Source: Bacillota bacterium (GTDB lineage: Bacteria; Bacillota_A; Clostridia; Lachnospirales; Lachnospiraceae). Taken from it: a stretch of 64,000 nucleotides of DNA. The notes below the pieces were generated by a model. That model made no database searches. It was not told where the DNA came from and was given only the letters and a program-made list of their open reading frames with translations. Every line of letters starts with the position of its first letter. Position 1 is the stretch's first letter. The DNA is taken from contig JAEZTQ010000110.1 of assembly GCA_023443625.1 (NCBI GenBank), positions 1 to 64,000 on the forward strand. The letters are read 5' to 3'. Below, in pieces: positions 8,353-18,352 of this stretch. The translations under genes were made by a program, and so were the position numbers.

Positions 8353-9939
8353 TTATTTTCTATTTGCTGGCTCTATATTGATACTCTTTCCTTTAATTTT
8401 AGCCGATTTCATAACCTGTATAACATCTGCTGCAAATTCCCTTGGTACTTCTACAAAAGTATATTTATCATACATATCAATAGATCCTATTAACTTACCT
8501 GGCATTCCCGTCTCTCCTGCAATAGCGCCGAGGATATCACCGGGTCTAACTCTTTGATTTTTTCCTAGGTTAACAAATAATCTTACCATACCAGCTTCTG
8601 CTCCTGTATCTCCAAAGTCTTCTGCTGATCTATCCTCCTCTTTATTTCCATCATCACCCATGACCATTTTCAGTAATGCTGCTGCCATATCGAGGGAGGT
8701 AAATTCTTCTTCATTAACTCTAGTCTCAATTAAATCCACCATTTTTGTGAGATCATCATTCTCTATAATGGACTTTAACTTATCCATAACCTTTTCTGCT
8801 TTTACTGCAGTTACATCATTGATGGAAGGAATAGGCTGCGCTTTAATTTTTGTCTTGCAATATCTCATGATATCTCTCAGTTTATAAGCTTCTCTTCCCA
8901 CTACAAGTGTAAAGGCTCTACCTTCACGTCCTGCACGTCCAGTACGACCTATACGATGAACATAATACTCATCATCCTGAGGAACATCATAATTGAACAC
9001 TGCCTCCACATCATCAACATCAATTCCTCTAGCTGCAACATCTGTTGCTACAAGGATATCGGTTCTGCCATTACGGAAGCTATTCATAACACGATCTCTC
9101 TGCTGCTGTTTTAAGTCCCCGTGAAGACCTTCTGCAAAATATCCTCTTCCCTGAAGGGCAGAAGTTAATTCATCCACCTGTTTCTTTGTATTACAAAATA
9201 CTAAAGAAAGCTTCGGATTATACATATCAAGAAGCCTTGATAATACATCTTCTTTATTTCTTTGATTTACCTCATAATAATACTGCTCAATTTTGGGAAC
9301 TGTGAGTTCTTTTTTTACTACACGAATTGTCTCTGCCTTCTTCTGGTAGGTTCTTGCGATTTCTAAAATCGGTGCAGGCATGGTAGCAGAAAAAAGTACA
9401 GTCTGGCGTTCTTCTGGAACCTGGCTGAGGATGGTTTCAATATCCTCACGAAATCCCATGTTAAGCATTTCATCTGCTTCATCAAGTACCACCATATTAA
9501 TATTGTCAAATTTTACTGTCTTTCTTCTCATATGATCCATAACACGTCCTGGAGTTCCTATGATAATTTGAACTCCTGACTTTAAGGATCGAATCTGCTT
9601 TGATATCTCCTGACCACCATATACAGGAAGTATCTTAATTCCATGCATAAACAATCCTAGCTTCCTTATCTCATCCGCTACCTGTATTACCAGTTCTCTT
9701 GTAGGACATAAAACCATTGCCTGTAGACTTCTGTCCTTGGGGTCTATCTTTTGCATTAAGGGAATACCAAATGCCGCTGTTTTTCCTGTTCCCGTCTGTG
9801 CCTGCCCTACTATGTCTTTGCCTCCCAATATCATTGGTATGGCTTTTGCCTGTATAGGTGACATTTCTTCAAAACCCATTTCCTCAATTGCACGAAGAAT
9901 ATTGGGGTTTAATTGTAATTCATCAAATTTTGTTGTCAT
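8353..9939 (-). CDS. ATP-dependent DEAD-box RNA helicase (DeaD/CshA type)
   Basis: RNA helicase of 528 residues acting in ribosome assembly and RNA turnover, often cold-induced. Motifs in order: Q motif (GFEEMSPIQAKAIP), Walker A AQTGTGKT (about 46-53), PTRELVIQ, TPGRVMDH, DEAD, SAT, and HRIGRTGRAGREG (motif VI). After the RecA2 domain a linker leads to a C-terminal DbpA-type RNA-binding domain (about 450-525), as in DeaD/CsdA-like proteins. It is transcribed alone with its own terminator. A long untranslated region upstream (to about 10145) may allow cold-dependent control; that is inference. Confidence 0.95.
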   Translation of the reverse strand: MTTKFDELQLNPNILRAIEEMGFEEMSPIQAKAIPMILGGKDIVGQAQTGTGKTAAFGIPLMQKIDPKDRSLQAMVLCPTRELVIQVADEIRKLGLFMHGIKILPVYGGQEISKQIRSLKSGVQIIIGTPGRVMDHMRRKTVKFDNINMVVLDEADEMLNMGFREDIETILSQVPEERQTVLFSATMPAPILEIARTYQKKAETIRVVKKELTVPKIEQYYYEVNQRNKEDVLSRLLDMYNPKLSLVFCNTKKQVDELTSALQGRGYFAEGLHGDLKQQQRDRVMNSFRNGRTDILVATDVAARGIDVDDVEAVFNYDVPQDDEYYVHRIGRTGRAGREGRAFTLVVGREAYKLRDIMRYCKTKIKAQPIPSINDVTAVKAEKVMDKLKSIIENDDLTKMVDLIETRVNEEEFTSLDMAAALLKMVMGDDGNKEEDRSAEDFGDTGAEAGMVRLFVNLGKNQRVRPGDILGAIAGETGMPGKLIGSIDMYDKYTFVEVPREFAADVIQVMKSAKIKGKSINIEPANRK

Positions 9940-10200
9940 TTAAACTTCCTTTCTTTGTATCTCCTATCTCATATAATTATGCTCACGATTCATCCTTCGT
10001 ATGTCAAATTTCCACCCTGTTTTTTTGCAACGCCCTACCTTATATAAACATGCATGGGACTTATAGCCTTCAGCGAATCCACCATCGCTTTCCTTTGCAC
10101 TTATTAACAATTCCCACTGCAGTTTTATAAAACTTCGCGCCTATATTATAAACTTCCCACTTTGGTTCTTTATTGCACCAAGCTTTATAAAGCTAACTTT
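9940..10200 (-). promoter_or_regulatory. Possible promoter and long leader of the helicase gene
   Basis: On the minus strand a TATAAT lies at 10150-10145, but with no convincing -35 box. It would give a leader of about 200 bases, containing a GC-richer part near 10020-10090 that could fold. A palindrome AGCTTTATAAAGCT lies near 10179-10192. No gene is seen here. Confidence 0.35.
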
Positions 10201-10264
10201 TACAGTTAAAATGATTAGATTTTATGCTAATTTATATAATGTTGGTTTAAACATCGGGGAACAA

Positions 10265-10412
10265 AGAGTTTGCCTAAAGCGACTAAAAATCCCTATGGAA
10301 ACTCTCCCACAAGCGCATTCTGCCCTAGGCAGATAAATACTAATCGTGTGAGTGCCCATCCAAATCGAAGCGTTTTTATTCAAAAGGATATAATTTCCTA
10401 TTGAATAAAAAC
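10265..10412. repeat. Member of a dispersed repeat family after the ygiQ terminator
   Basis: Contains the inverted pair GTTTTTATTCAA (10372-10383) and TTGAATAAAAAC (10401-10412) around TAATTTCCTA. The preceding part is loosely similar to 34272-34410. The stretch 10222-10446 also forms an open frame, but it overlaps the terminator and this repeat and is not credible as a gene. Confidence 0.45.
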
Positions 10413-10441
10413 AGCTCCTAGTCCGCCCGGACCAAGAGCTG
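10404..10441 (-). terminator. Terminator of ygiQ
   Basis: On the minus strand AGCTCTTGGTCC pairs with GGACTAGGAGCT around a CGGGC-type loop, followed by GTTTTTATT. It lies 52 bases past the ygiQ stop. Confidence 0.85.
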
Positions 10442-10492
10442 GTCAAACCTAAATATTAGAAACAGATACTTTGCGTAGTATATCATTTATGC

Positions 10493-12733
10493 TTATTTCT
10501 TGTCAAGGACTTTCGCTCGGGTGGTTTTCTTTGCTTTATGAGAACTTCTCTTATCGGTACTATTATTGAAATTATTATTTTTGATGTCTCTTATTCCTTT
10601 TGTCCCCTCTCGAGACCTATTGTTAACATCTTTATCTCTCTTATAACTATTATTCGTTTCTTTTTGAAAATTATGTTTTTGATTTTTGTTTTTTTGATTC
10701 TTATCAAATTGATATTCATCTTTTTGATTTTTGTCTCTTTGGTATTTATCTCTTTGGTATTTATCTTTTTGATTTTTGTCTTTTGAATTTTTGTCTTTTG
10801 AATTTTTGTCTTTTGGATTCTTGTCTTTTGGATTATTATCTTTTGGATTCTTGTCTTTTGGATTTTTATATCCTTTTTTATATCTATCCTGAGTTTCCTT
10901 ATTACTCTTTGTTACCCACAATTTTTCTTTGGCAAACTGTCTGGGGCGAACTAGACATTTTTTATCAAATCCAACCAAGTCCATTCTGTCAGCTCTCTTA
11001 AGAGCTTCAACTACCAGATCATAATTCTTCGGATTCCGATATTGGATAAGTGCCCTCTGCATAGCCTTTTCATGAGGTAATTTTGGAACATAGACCTCTT
11101 TCATCGTTCTAGGATCCAGACCCGTATAATACATACAAGTAGATATTGTAGACGGGGTTGGATAGAAATCCTGTACCTGCTCTGGCATATAGCCCAAATC
11201 CCTTAGATACTCCGCCAATTCCACCGCCTCCCTTAAAGTAGATCCAGGATGAGAGGAAATGAGATAGGGTACTATAAATTGATTCTTACCTAACTTTTCA
11301 TTGATCTTCTTATATTTTGCTTTGAAGCTCTCATAAACTGTATTGTCTGGCTTACCCATTAGCTGCAATACACTGTTACTAATATGCTCTGGTGCAACCT
11401 TTAGCTGACCACTAATATGATGCTCACAGAGCTCCTTTATAAAGGTATCATCCTTGTCACTAATTAAATAATCAAATCGAATACCTGATCGTATAAATAC
11501 TTTTTTTACATTGGGTAAATTACGAAGCTTTCGTAATAATTTCAGATAATCATTATGATCTATCTTGAGACTTTTACAGGGTGTCGGATATAGACATTGC
11601 TTATTAACACAGGCACCTTTGGTAAGCTGTTTATCACAAGCTACGTGTCTAAAATTAGCTGTGGGACCACCAACGTCATGAATATATCCTTTGAAATCCT
11701 TATCCCATATCAAATGATTAGCTTCTGCCACAATGGATTCATGACTTCTGGTCTGCAATATTCTTCCCTGGTGGAAAGTCAAGGCACAGTAATTGCAGCC
11801 TCCAAAGCAGCCTCGATTACTGGTCAGACTGAATTTAACCTCTTTTATTGCAGGAATTCCTCCTGCTGCTTCGTAGGAAGGATGATAGTCCCTCATATAG
11901 GGTAGGGAATATATTCTATCCATCTCCTGCTGTGAAAGGGGTTTGGCTGGAGGGTTCTGTACAACATATTCATTGTCCTTATATTTCTCTACTAAGGGCT
12001 TTGCAGAATAGGGGTCTGTATTGCAATATTGGATATAAAAGCTTTTGGCAAACTCTTTCTTACTCTCTAATATACTCTGATAACAAGGAAGTTCAACAGC
12101 GTCGTAGATAGAATCCAGACTCCTAACCTTAAAGGCTGTTCCCCTAATAAAGGTTATATCCTTAATATCAATCCCGCTATCTAGAGCTTCTGCTATCTCT
12201 ACAATGGAATGCTCTCCCATACCATAGGAAATAATATCCGCCTGAGAATCAAGTAAAATAGATCGCTTTACCTTATCACTCCAATAATCATAATGGGCAA
12301 ACCTTCTGAGACTGGCTTCGATTCCACCTATAATAATTGGTATATTTTTATACTTCTTACGAATTAAATTACAATAAACAGAGCTTGCATGATCCGGGCG
12401 TTTCCCCATAACACCTCCCGGTGTATATGCATCCGTCTGTCTTCTTTTCTTAGCTACCGTATAATGGTTCACCATGGAGTCCATATTACCTCCACTGACC
12501 AGAAAACCAAGCCTTGGTTCTCCAAAAATGGCTATACTCTCTATATCCTTCCAGTCTGGTTGTGCTATGATACCTATCTTATAACCATGGCTTTCCAGGA
12601 CCCTGCTGATAATGGCCGGACCAAAGGAAGGATGGTCAACATATGCGTCTCCTAATACATAGACAAAGTCGCATTGCTCCCATCCCCTCTGTACCATCTC
12701 TATTTTAGTGATTGGTAAAAAATCTCTTTGCAT
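10493..12733 (-). CDS. YgiQ family radical SAM protein (UPF0313) with a pentapeptide-repeat tail
   Basis: Radical SAM enzyme of unknown substrate, 746 residues. The cluster motif is [17 protein letters not shown] (about 305-321), whose CxxxCxxC binds the [4Fe-4S] cluster. The N-terminal part (about 1-280) has the YgiQ-specific domain, and about 570 residues match the usual family core. The C-terminal 125 residues are highly charged and rich in Lys, Asn and Asp. They include fourteen tandem five-residue units of the type [15 protein letters not shown], encoded by a 15-bp repeat at 10658-10867. It is the second gene after the trigger-factor-like lipoprotein (gap 19 bases). Confidence 0.93.
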   Translation of the reverse strand: MQRDFLPITKIEMVQRGWEQCDFVYVLGDAYVDHPSFGPAIISRVLESHGYKIGIIAQPDWKDIESIAIFGEPRLGFLVSGGNMDSMVNHYTVAKKRRQTDAYTPGGVMGKRPDHASSVYCNLIRKKYKNIPIIIGGIEASLRRFAHYDYWSDKVKRSILLDSQADIISYGMGEHSIVEIAEALDSGIDIKDITFIRGTAFKVRSLDSIYDAVELPCYQSILESKKEFAKSFYIQYCNTDPYSAKPLVEKYKDNEYVVQNPPAKPLSQQEMDRIYSLPYMRDYHPSYEAAGGIPAIKEVKFSLTSNRGCFGGCNYCALTFHQGRILQTRSHESIVAEANHLIWDKDFKGYIHDVGGPTANFRHVACDKQLTKGACVNKQCLYPTPCKSLKIDHNDYLKLLRKLRNLPNVKKVFIRSGIRFDYLISDKDDTFIKELCEHHISGQLKVAPEHISNSVLQLMGKPDNTVYESFKAKYKKINEKLGKNQFIVPYLISSHPGSTLREAVELAEYLRDLGYMPEQVQDFYPTPSTISTCMYYTGLDPRTMKEVYVPKLPHEKAMQRALIQYRNPKNYDLVVEALKRADRMDLVGFDKKCLVRPRQFAKEKLWVTKSNKETQDRYKKGYKNPKDKNPKDNNPKDKNPKDKNSKDKNSKDKNQKDKYQRDKYQRDKNQKDEYQFDKNQKNKNQKHNFQKETNNSYKRDKDVNNRSREGTKGIRDIKNNNFNNSTDKRSSHKAKKTTRAKVLDKK
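10658..10867 (-). repeat. 15-bp coding minisatellite, 14 copies
   Basis: In-frame tandem repeat inside ygiQ giving the peptide units [25 protein letters not shown] and related forms. The span of 210 bases is exactly 14 x 15. Copies drift toward the 3' end of the gene, so the expansion is partly old. Confidence 0.85.
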
Positions 12734-12752
12734 CTTAAACTTTCTTTCTAAA

Positions 12753-13868
12753 TTATTCTGCTGGTGTAGGTGTAGGTGTCGCTGTATCTTCTACTTCCTG
12801 TATTACTGCATTGTCTACTACAAATTTTAATGCCTTCTTTAGCAATATATCTTCTTTGATTAATTCCTTAGATACCTTCTCAAATAACTCTTCTTCCGTT
12901 GCTACATCAGCCGATGCCATATTCTCATCCACCGCTGTTTGGAACTCTTCATCGGTAACAGTTAGTTTTTCAGCGTTAGCAACTGCCTTCTGAACTAATT
13001 CATATTTCGTCTGTCTCTCTGCCATAGTCTTAATAAAAGTATCAAATTGCTCTCTGGTGGTTTGGTTTTGCGTCAGAAAATCATCTAAGGTCATGCCTCT
13101 CATTGCAGCATTCAATTCATAATAATTTTCTGCCTGGTAAGCATAAAAGTCTACCACTGTCTGAGGTAAGGATTTAATCTCTGCTTTCTCTAAGATTGCA
13201 GATAATACATTATCCTGCTTATTATACTCCACGATCTCTTGGCTTTCTGTCTCAAGAAGCTCACGCATTGTCTTTTTATACTCTGCTATAGAAGCATATT
13301 TTGTATGATTCTTTACAAATTCCTCGGTTAACTCAGGCTTTACTGCTTTCTTAATAGCATTAATGGTTACATTAAATACTACTGGTTGTCCAGCTAATTC
13401 TGGAGAATTGGAGTAATTCTCAGGGAAGGTAAGATCAAGGGCAACCTTCTCTCCAACCTTCTTACCGATGAGTCCTTCTTCAAAGCCTTCAATAAAACCT
13501 CCTGCACCAATGTTCAAATTGTAATTGGTTCCAGTTCCTCCTTCGAAAGCAACTCCATCTCTTAAGCCTTCAAAATCAATATTTGCAATATCGCCTTCCT
13601 GCACAACATCTCTATCTGTAACATCTTCTGTTGCATTTAAGTTTTCTATCTCATATAAGATTTCAGCTTCTACATCTGCATCTGTTATCACTATTTTTTC
13701 AACACTGACTTCAATTCCCTTGTATTCCCCCAGCTTGATGTGATTTTTTACCTTATATTCACCCTTAACAGGAACCCCATCAATATCTGTGGCTGCTTCT
13801 TTCTTTGAACATCCCCCGACTAATAGCATAGCGCATAGTCCCATAACTAATAACACTTTCTTTTTCAT
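12753..13868 (-). CDS. Trigger-factor-like peptidyl-prolyl isomerase lipoprotein
   Basis: Exported lipoprotein of 371 residues. Signal peptide with lipobox LVGGC at about 17-21 (mature Cys about 20). An FKBP-type domain (about 85-175) contains [14 protein letters not shown] and FPENY, as in trigger factor, and is followed by a trigger-factor C-terminal chaperone-like domain (about 180-350). The ribosome-binding N-terminal domain is missing. It ends with ATPTPTPAE. Its likely job is folding or isomerising secreted proteins at the outer membrane face, like PrsA. It is the first gene of an operon with ygiQ. Confidence 0.88.
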   Translation of the reverse strand: MKKKVLLVMGLCAMLLVGGCSKKEAATDIDGVPVKGEYKVKNHIKLGEYKGIEVSVEKIVITDADVEAEILYEIENLNATEDVTDRDVVQEGDIANIDFEGLRDGVAFEGGTGTNYNLNIGAGGFIEGFEEGLIGKKVGEKVALDLTFPENYSNSPELAGQPVVFNVTINAIKKAVKPELTEEFVKNHTKYASIAEYKKTMRELLETESQEIVEYNKQDNVLSAILEKAEIKSLPQTVVDFYAYQAENYYELNAAMRGMTLDDFLTQNQTTREQFDTFIKTMAERQTKYELVQKAVANAEKLTVTDEEFQTAVDENMASADVATEEELFEKVSKELIKEDILLKKALKFVVDNAVIQEVEDTATPTPTPAE

Positions 13869-14077
13869 TTATGTTATCCTTTCCACTCCTTACGGCAAGC
13901 TTATGCTTTACCGTTATATTCAAGTACTATAACTGGTTATACCATATTTTCATATAAAAGAAAAGTAAAAAACATTATTTCACAAATATTTCATGACCTA
14001 TCTAGCTTTAAAGTATAATATAATTCTCTTATTTATATTCATCCATAAGAGAGCATAATTCCAAGAAGAAAAGGAAG

Positions 14078-14105
14078 GACCTGGGATTAATAAAAATCCA
14101 AGGTC
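14078..14105 (-). terminator. Terminator of the darA-like gene
   Basis: On the minus strand GACCTTGGATT pairs with AATCCCAGGTC, followed by a pyrimidine-rich CTTCCTTTTCTTC tract. Confidence 0.7.
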
Positions 14106-14126
14106 TCCTATACATTTTACTATATT

Positions 14127-14444
14127 CTATATTTTCTCGTATCGGTCAACATCCATTACAAATATGGTTGCACCTCCAACATTAACTGCCACATTTATAG
14201 ATGCGTATTCCGCAGTACCTATGGGGTTAGATATAATTTGCTGTCTTGGTCCGCATTCCTTCTTCACTATGTTGATAACCTCATCAACCTTCCCCTCGTC
14301 AGTACCAATCATAAGGGTTGTATTGCCTTCTCTTAAGAAGCCTCCTGTAGATGCCAGCTTGGTTACGTAGTAACCACTCTTATTCAGTGCCTCGGTTACA
14401 TAACTGCTATCTACATTACGAACTATCACATAGATTAGTTTCAT
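14127..14444 (-). CDS. darA: Cyclic di-AMP receptor DarA/PstA (PII-like)
   Basis: PII-like protein of 105 residues that binds c-di-AMP in Firmicutes (DUF970 family). It starts MKLIYVIVRNVDSSYVTEAL and has the family's LASTGGFLREGNTTLMIGTD segment (about 31-50) and the C-terminal GGATIFVMDVDRYEKI. The length matches the family. It lies downstream of ileS with 240 bases between, including the ileS terminator, so it is probably a separate transcript. The target of the receptor is unknown. Confidence 0.95.
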   Translation of the reverse strand: MKLIYVIVRNVDSSYVTEALNKSGYYVTKLASTGGFLREGNTTLMIGTDEGKVDEVINIVKKECGPRQQIISNPIGTAEYASINVAVNVGGATIFVMDVDRYEKI

Positions 14445-14596
14445 AGGATCATCCCATCCTTTCTATAGCCCATATTACATAAATTAATTTATACAACACT
14501 TAATTACTATCTATATAAATTATTATGGATATTATAACTATATTATAGTATATCGCTATGGGAATGTAAAGAAAGAATGCCTTGTTATAAGCTAAA

Positions 14597-14655
14597 AGCG
14601 CAGTAGCTTTTGTGAGTTTTACCAAGAAAATGTAATTCACCTTCACTACTGCGCT
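14597..14655 (-). terminator. Terminator of ileS
   Basis: On the minus strand AGCGCAGTAG pairs with CTACTGCGCT across a long inner loop that also contains GTGAA/TCAC pairing. A short TTTT follows. Confidence 0.6.
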
Positions 14656-14683
14656 AAATGCTCCTATTAAAAAGTATGGGCTC

Positions 14684-17600
14684 TTATAGTTTTTCGACAC
14701 CAAGAGATACATCCTCACCATTTAAATTCCAATTTTTAGTATAGCCTTTTACGCTATCAAAGATAATCTCTTTTGCTAGTACTTCAGATTTAATTTCTTC
14801 TGCATTACGAGCCATAATACCCTTGATTTTGTCGTTATCTCTTTGGTATACACAGATATTATCCATAACTTCAAAATCCGCTTCTTTACGCATGGTCTGT
14901 ATCTTACTGATAATTTCTCTTACATAACCTTCCTCAATTAATTCCTCATTCAGGTTTGTATCAAGCACAACAGTAATACCACGATCTGAATCTGATATAT
15001 AACCTTCCATTTGCGCTGCTTCTATTAAAAGATCATCCTTCTCTAGAACTGCTTCTACACCCTCTATTGTTATCTTTAACTGTCCTGTTGCATTAATCTC
15101 TTCCATGGCTGTATTGCCATCAAGTTCAGAAAGTATGGTACGGATTGCACCAATTTGCTTACCAAACTTAGGTCCTAAGGTTTTTAACTGGGGCTTAAAG
15201 CTATAGGAAGTAAAATCACTTACATCGTCAGTAAATACCACTTCTTTCACATTCAGCTCTTCTGCAATGATATCCTTGAAGAAGGTAGATAACTCTGCTT
15301 CTGCTTTAACATACATATGACCGATGGGCTGGCGGTTCTTGATATTAGCCGCATTTCTACAAGCTCTACCAAGAACAACAACCTCCAGTACCTCTTTCAT
15401 ATTTGCTTCTAGTTCTGGATCAATCATCGTTTCATCATAGGTTGGATAGTCACTAAGATGAATACTCTTAGGTGCATTCTTATCAATTCTAACTACTAAG
15501 TTCTGATAGATATCCTCTGTCATAAAAGGAATGAAAGGTGCTGATAACTTAGATACCGTAACCAATGTAGTGTAAAGTGTCATATATGCGTTAATCTTAT
15601 CCTGAGGCATTTCTTTCATCCAGAAACGCTCACGACTTCTTCTTACATACCAGTTGGATAGATCATCCACAAATTCTGCCAGCTTTCTAGCTCCCTCTGT
15701 AATACGATAATTATTTAAATCCTCATCCACAGATTTCACTAAGGTATTGAGCTTGGATAATAACCATTTATCCATAACAGGTAGCTTATCATATTCTAAC
15801 TCATATTTTGTTGCATCAAATTTATCAATATTGGCATATAGTACAAAGAAAGCATAGGTGTTCCATAGGGTACCCATGAACTTTCTCTGTCCTTCCGTTA
15901 CGGCGCCATGATGGAAACGATTTGGCAACCACAAGGCAGAGTTAACATAGAAATACCAGCGAATTGCATCTGCACCATGCTTTTCTAGTGCATCAAAAGG
16001 ATCTATTGCATTTCCCTTGGATTTAGACATCTTCTGTCCATTCTCGTCCTGTACATGACCAAGGACAATTACATTCTTAAAAGAAGGCTTATCAAAAATC
16101 AAAGTAGAAATTGCAAGGAGGGAGTAGAACCAACCTCTTGTCTGATCCACTGCCTCACTGATGAAATCAGCAGGGTATTTTTCTTCAAATATTTCCTTGT
16201 TTTCAAAAGGATAGTGCCACTGGGCAAAAGGCATGGAACCGGAATCATACCAGCAGTCTATGACTGGTGATACACGTTTCATTTCCTTAGCACATTCAGG
16301 ACATTTGATGGTAACTGCATCAATAAAAGGTCTATGAAGCTCAATATCATCAGGGCAATTATTTGACATGGACTTTAATTCTTCTATGCTGCCGATACAA
16401 TGACGGTGTCCATCCTCGCATTCCCAAATAGGAAGGGGTGTTCCCCAATAACGATCACGGGATAGGCCCCAGTCTTGAACATTCTTTAACCAATCACCAA
16501 AGCGTCCTTGACCAATACTCTCAGGCATCCAGTTAATGGTGTTGTTATTGGCAATCAATTGATCCTTAACAGCAGTCATCTTAATAAACCAGGATTCTCT
16601 TGCATAATAAATCAGCGGAGTATCACAACGCCAGCAGAAAGGATAGCTATGCTCAAATTTCAGCACCTTAAAGAGCAAGCCTTTCTCCGTTAACATCTTC
16701 ATAATGGGTTCATCTGCTGCCTTGCAGAACATACCAGCAATGTCGGTAGCTTCTGGTTTAAACTCACCTTTACCATCTATTAGTTGAACAAAAGGTAAAT
16801 CATAATTTTGACCAACTCTGTTATCATCCTCACCAAAAGCAGGTGCAATATGAACTACACCGGTACCATCGCTTAGAGTAACATAGGTATCACAAGTAAC
16901 ATAATATGCCTTCTTATCGGTCTTTGCATAGTCAAATAAGGGCTCATATTCCTTATATTCTAAGTCTTTCCCTTTATAGGTTTCTACTATTTCATAATCT
17001 CCTTCAATGACACTAAGAAGGGCTTCTGCTAAGATATAACTTTCTCTTCCAACAGCAACAGGTTCTTCATGACCATGATCGTGACCGCAACCGCAGCCAC
17101 CATCTTTCTTTAATACATTGCCTTTGGCATCTACAGATACATTTACTTTAACGTAAGTCTCCTCTGGATTCACACAAAGTGCAACGTTAGAAGGAAGAGT
17201 CCAAGGTGTTGTAGTCCAAGCAAGAATATATTCATTCTCAGTACCTTTTACACGGAATTTTGCAATGGCTGACTTTTCTTTTACATCCTTGTAGCCTTGG
17301 GCAACCTCATGACTTGATAGAGGGGTTCCACATCTAGGACAATAAGGAACAATCTTAAAGCCCTTATATAATAGTCCTTTATCCCAGATTTGTTTTAAAG
17401 ACCACCATTCCGATTCTATATAATCATTATGATAAGTAACATAAGGGTTATCCATGTCCGCCCAGAAACCAACAGTCCCAGAGAAATCTTCCCACATTCC
17501 CTTATACTTCCATACACTTTCTTTACATTCTTGTATAAATGGCTCTAAACCATATTCCTCAATTTGCTCTTTGCCATTAATACCAAGCTTCTTCTCTACC

Positions 17601-17884
17601 TCAAGCTCCACAGGAAGACCATGGGTATCCCAACCAGCTTTACGAAGTACATTATAACCCTTCATTGTTCTATATCTGGGAATAATATCCTTGATAACTC
17701 TTGTTAAGACATGACCTATATGGGGCTTACCATTTGCTGTAGGCGGCCCATCATAGAAGGTATAGTTCTCACCATCTTTACGTAATTCTATACTCTCTTC
17801 AAAGATTTTATTATCCTGCCATAATTTCAGAACCTTTTTTTCTCTTTCGACAAAGTTCAAATCCGTAGACACCTTATCGTACAT
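14684..17884 (-). CDS. ileS: Isoleucyl-tRNA synthetase
   Basis: Charges tRNA-Ile. Class I synthetase of 1066 residues with PHIGHVL (HIGH at 55-58), a CP1 editing domain (AWTTTPWTLPSN), GWFYS, and KMSKSKGNA (about 618). The length and C-terminal end resemble the longer type of IleS found in many anaerobes, and the short zinc-knuckle tail of the E. coli type is not evident. Within the editing region (about 260-275) there is a Cys/His-rich insert GGCGCGHDHGH that is not part of the usual domain plan. A T-box with an AUC specifier precedes the gene. Confidence 0.97.
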   Translation of the reverse strand: MYDKVSTDLNFVEREKKVLKLWQDNKIFEESIELRKDGENYTFYDGPPTANGKPHIGHVLTRVIKDIIPRYRTMKGYNVLRKAGWDTHGLPVELEVEKKLGINGKEQIEEYGLEPFIQECKESVWKYKGMWEDFSGTVGFWADMDNPYVTYHNDYIESEWWSLKQIWDKGLLYKGFKIVPYCPRCGTPLSSHEVAQGYKDVKEKSAIAKFRVKGTENEYILAWTTTPWTLPSNVALCVNPEETYVKVNVSVDAKGNVLKKDGGCGCGHDHGHEEPVAVGRESYILAEALLSVIEGDYEIVETYKGKDLEYKEYEPLFDYAKTDKKAYYVTCDTYVTLSDGTGVVHIAPAFGEDDNRVGQNYDLPFVQLIDGKGEFKPEATDIAGMFCKAADEPIMKMLTEKGLLFKVLKFEHSYPFCWRCDTPLIYYARESWFIKMTAVKDQLIANNNTINWMPESIGQGRFGDWLKNVQDWGLSRDRYWGTPLPIWECEDGHRHCIGSIEELKSMSNNCPDDIELHRPFIDAVTIKCPECAKEMKRVSPVIDCWYDSGSMPFAQWHYPFENKEIFEEKYPADFISEAVDQTRGWFYSLLAISTLIFDKPSFKNVIVLGHVQDENGQKMSKSKGNAIDPFDALEKHGADAIRWYFYVNSALWLPNRFHHGAVTEGQRKFMGTLWNTYAFFVLYANIDKFDATKYELEYDKLPVMDKWLLSKLNTLVKSVDEDLNNYRITEGARKLAEFVDDLSNWYVRRSRERFWMKEMPQDKINAYMTLYTTLVTVSKLSAPFIPFMTEDIYQNLVVRIDKNAPKSIHLSDYPTYDETMIDPELEANMKEVLEVVVLGRACRNAANIKNRQPIGHMYVKAEAELSTFFKDIIAEELNVKEVVFTDDVSDFTSYSFKPQLKTLGPKFGKQIGAIRTILSELDGNTAMEEINATGQLKITIEGVEAVLEKDDLLIEAAQMEGYISDSDRGITVVLDTNLNEELIEEGYVREIISKIQTMRKEADFEVMDNICVYQRDNDKIKGIMARNAEEIKSEVLAKEIIFDSVKGYTKNWNLNGEDVSLGVEKL

Positions 17885-17948
17885 ATTAATTCCTCCTTTT
17901 CTTATTCCAAAAGTGTTTGTTTGAGCAAAATAGGATAGGACGCACTTT

Positions 17949-18014
17949 CCTATTTTATTTCATAGGGTCATAATTTAACACTGTACAGTAACGAGAAATT
18001 TCCTATGAAATAAA
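17949..18014. repeat. Inverted repeat between the ileS T-box terminator and ileS
   Basis: TTTATTTCATAGG (17954-17966) is repeated inverted as CCTATGAAATAAA (18002-18014), directly overlapping the U-tract of the T-box terminator. It belongs to the same short motif family as 10391-10412. Confidence 0.5.
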
Positions 18015-18310
18015 AAAAGCTCCCATCCGAAAAAGGATGAGAGCCTAAGCTTACATTTAACCACCTGTTTCACGTACTCTGCCAACTGGCATTTATACAT
18101 TATCTATATAACGGTAGATACCGGCTTAACCTACTTGGCAGTAAACGAACCTTTGGGTCTTGCAACTAGGGAGTGATTTTCAGTCATCGGCTACTCATAC
18201 CAGGCTTACACTGTCCCTGGCTCGCTGCAATTTTTGCATAATGCTTACTCTCTCCGTCAACGTTTTTATCAATTTTTGTTTATAATAGTATATAAAATGC
18301 TGAATGTCAA
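18010..18310 (-). promoter_or_regulatory. T-box leader of ileS with promoter and terminator
   Basis: On the minus strand: promoter TTGACA (18310-18305), 17 bp, TATTAT (18287-18282); stem I starting at GAGAGAGTA and containing AGCGAGCCAGGGACAGTGTAAGCC-type bases; specifier AUC followed by A (18177-18175), an isoleucine codon; antiterminator segment AAACAGGTGGTTAA (18071-18058), a variant T-box; and a terminator (18044-18014) with GCTCTCATCC pairing GGATGGGAGC before TTTTTTT. Uncharged tRNA-Ile should favour read-through into ileS. Confidence 0.92.
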
Positions 18311-18352
18311 TAGTTTTCTTCCCTTGTACAAGCCAAACTGTAACGATTTTCC

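Noticed and set aside
10222..10446. 74-codon open frame on the minus strand
   Set aside because: It overlaps the ygiQ terminator and a dispersed repeat, with no ribosome site.
10658..10867. Regular 15-bp repeats resembling a CRISPR or tandem array
   Set aside because: No spacers; the repeats are in frame within ygiQ and encode KNPKD-type units.
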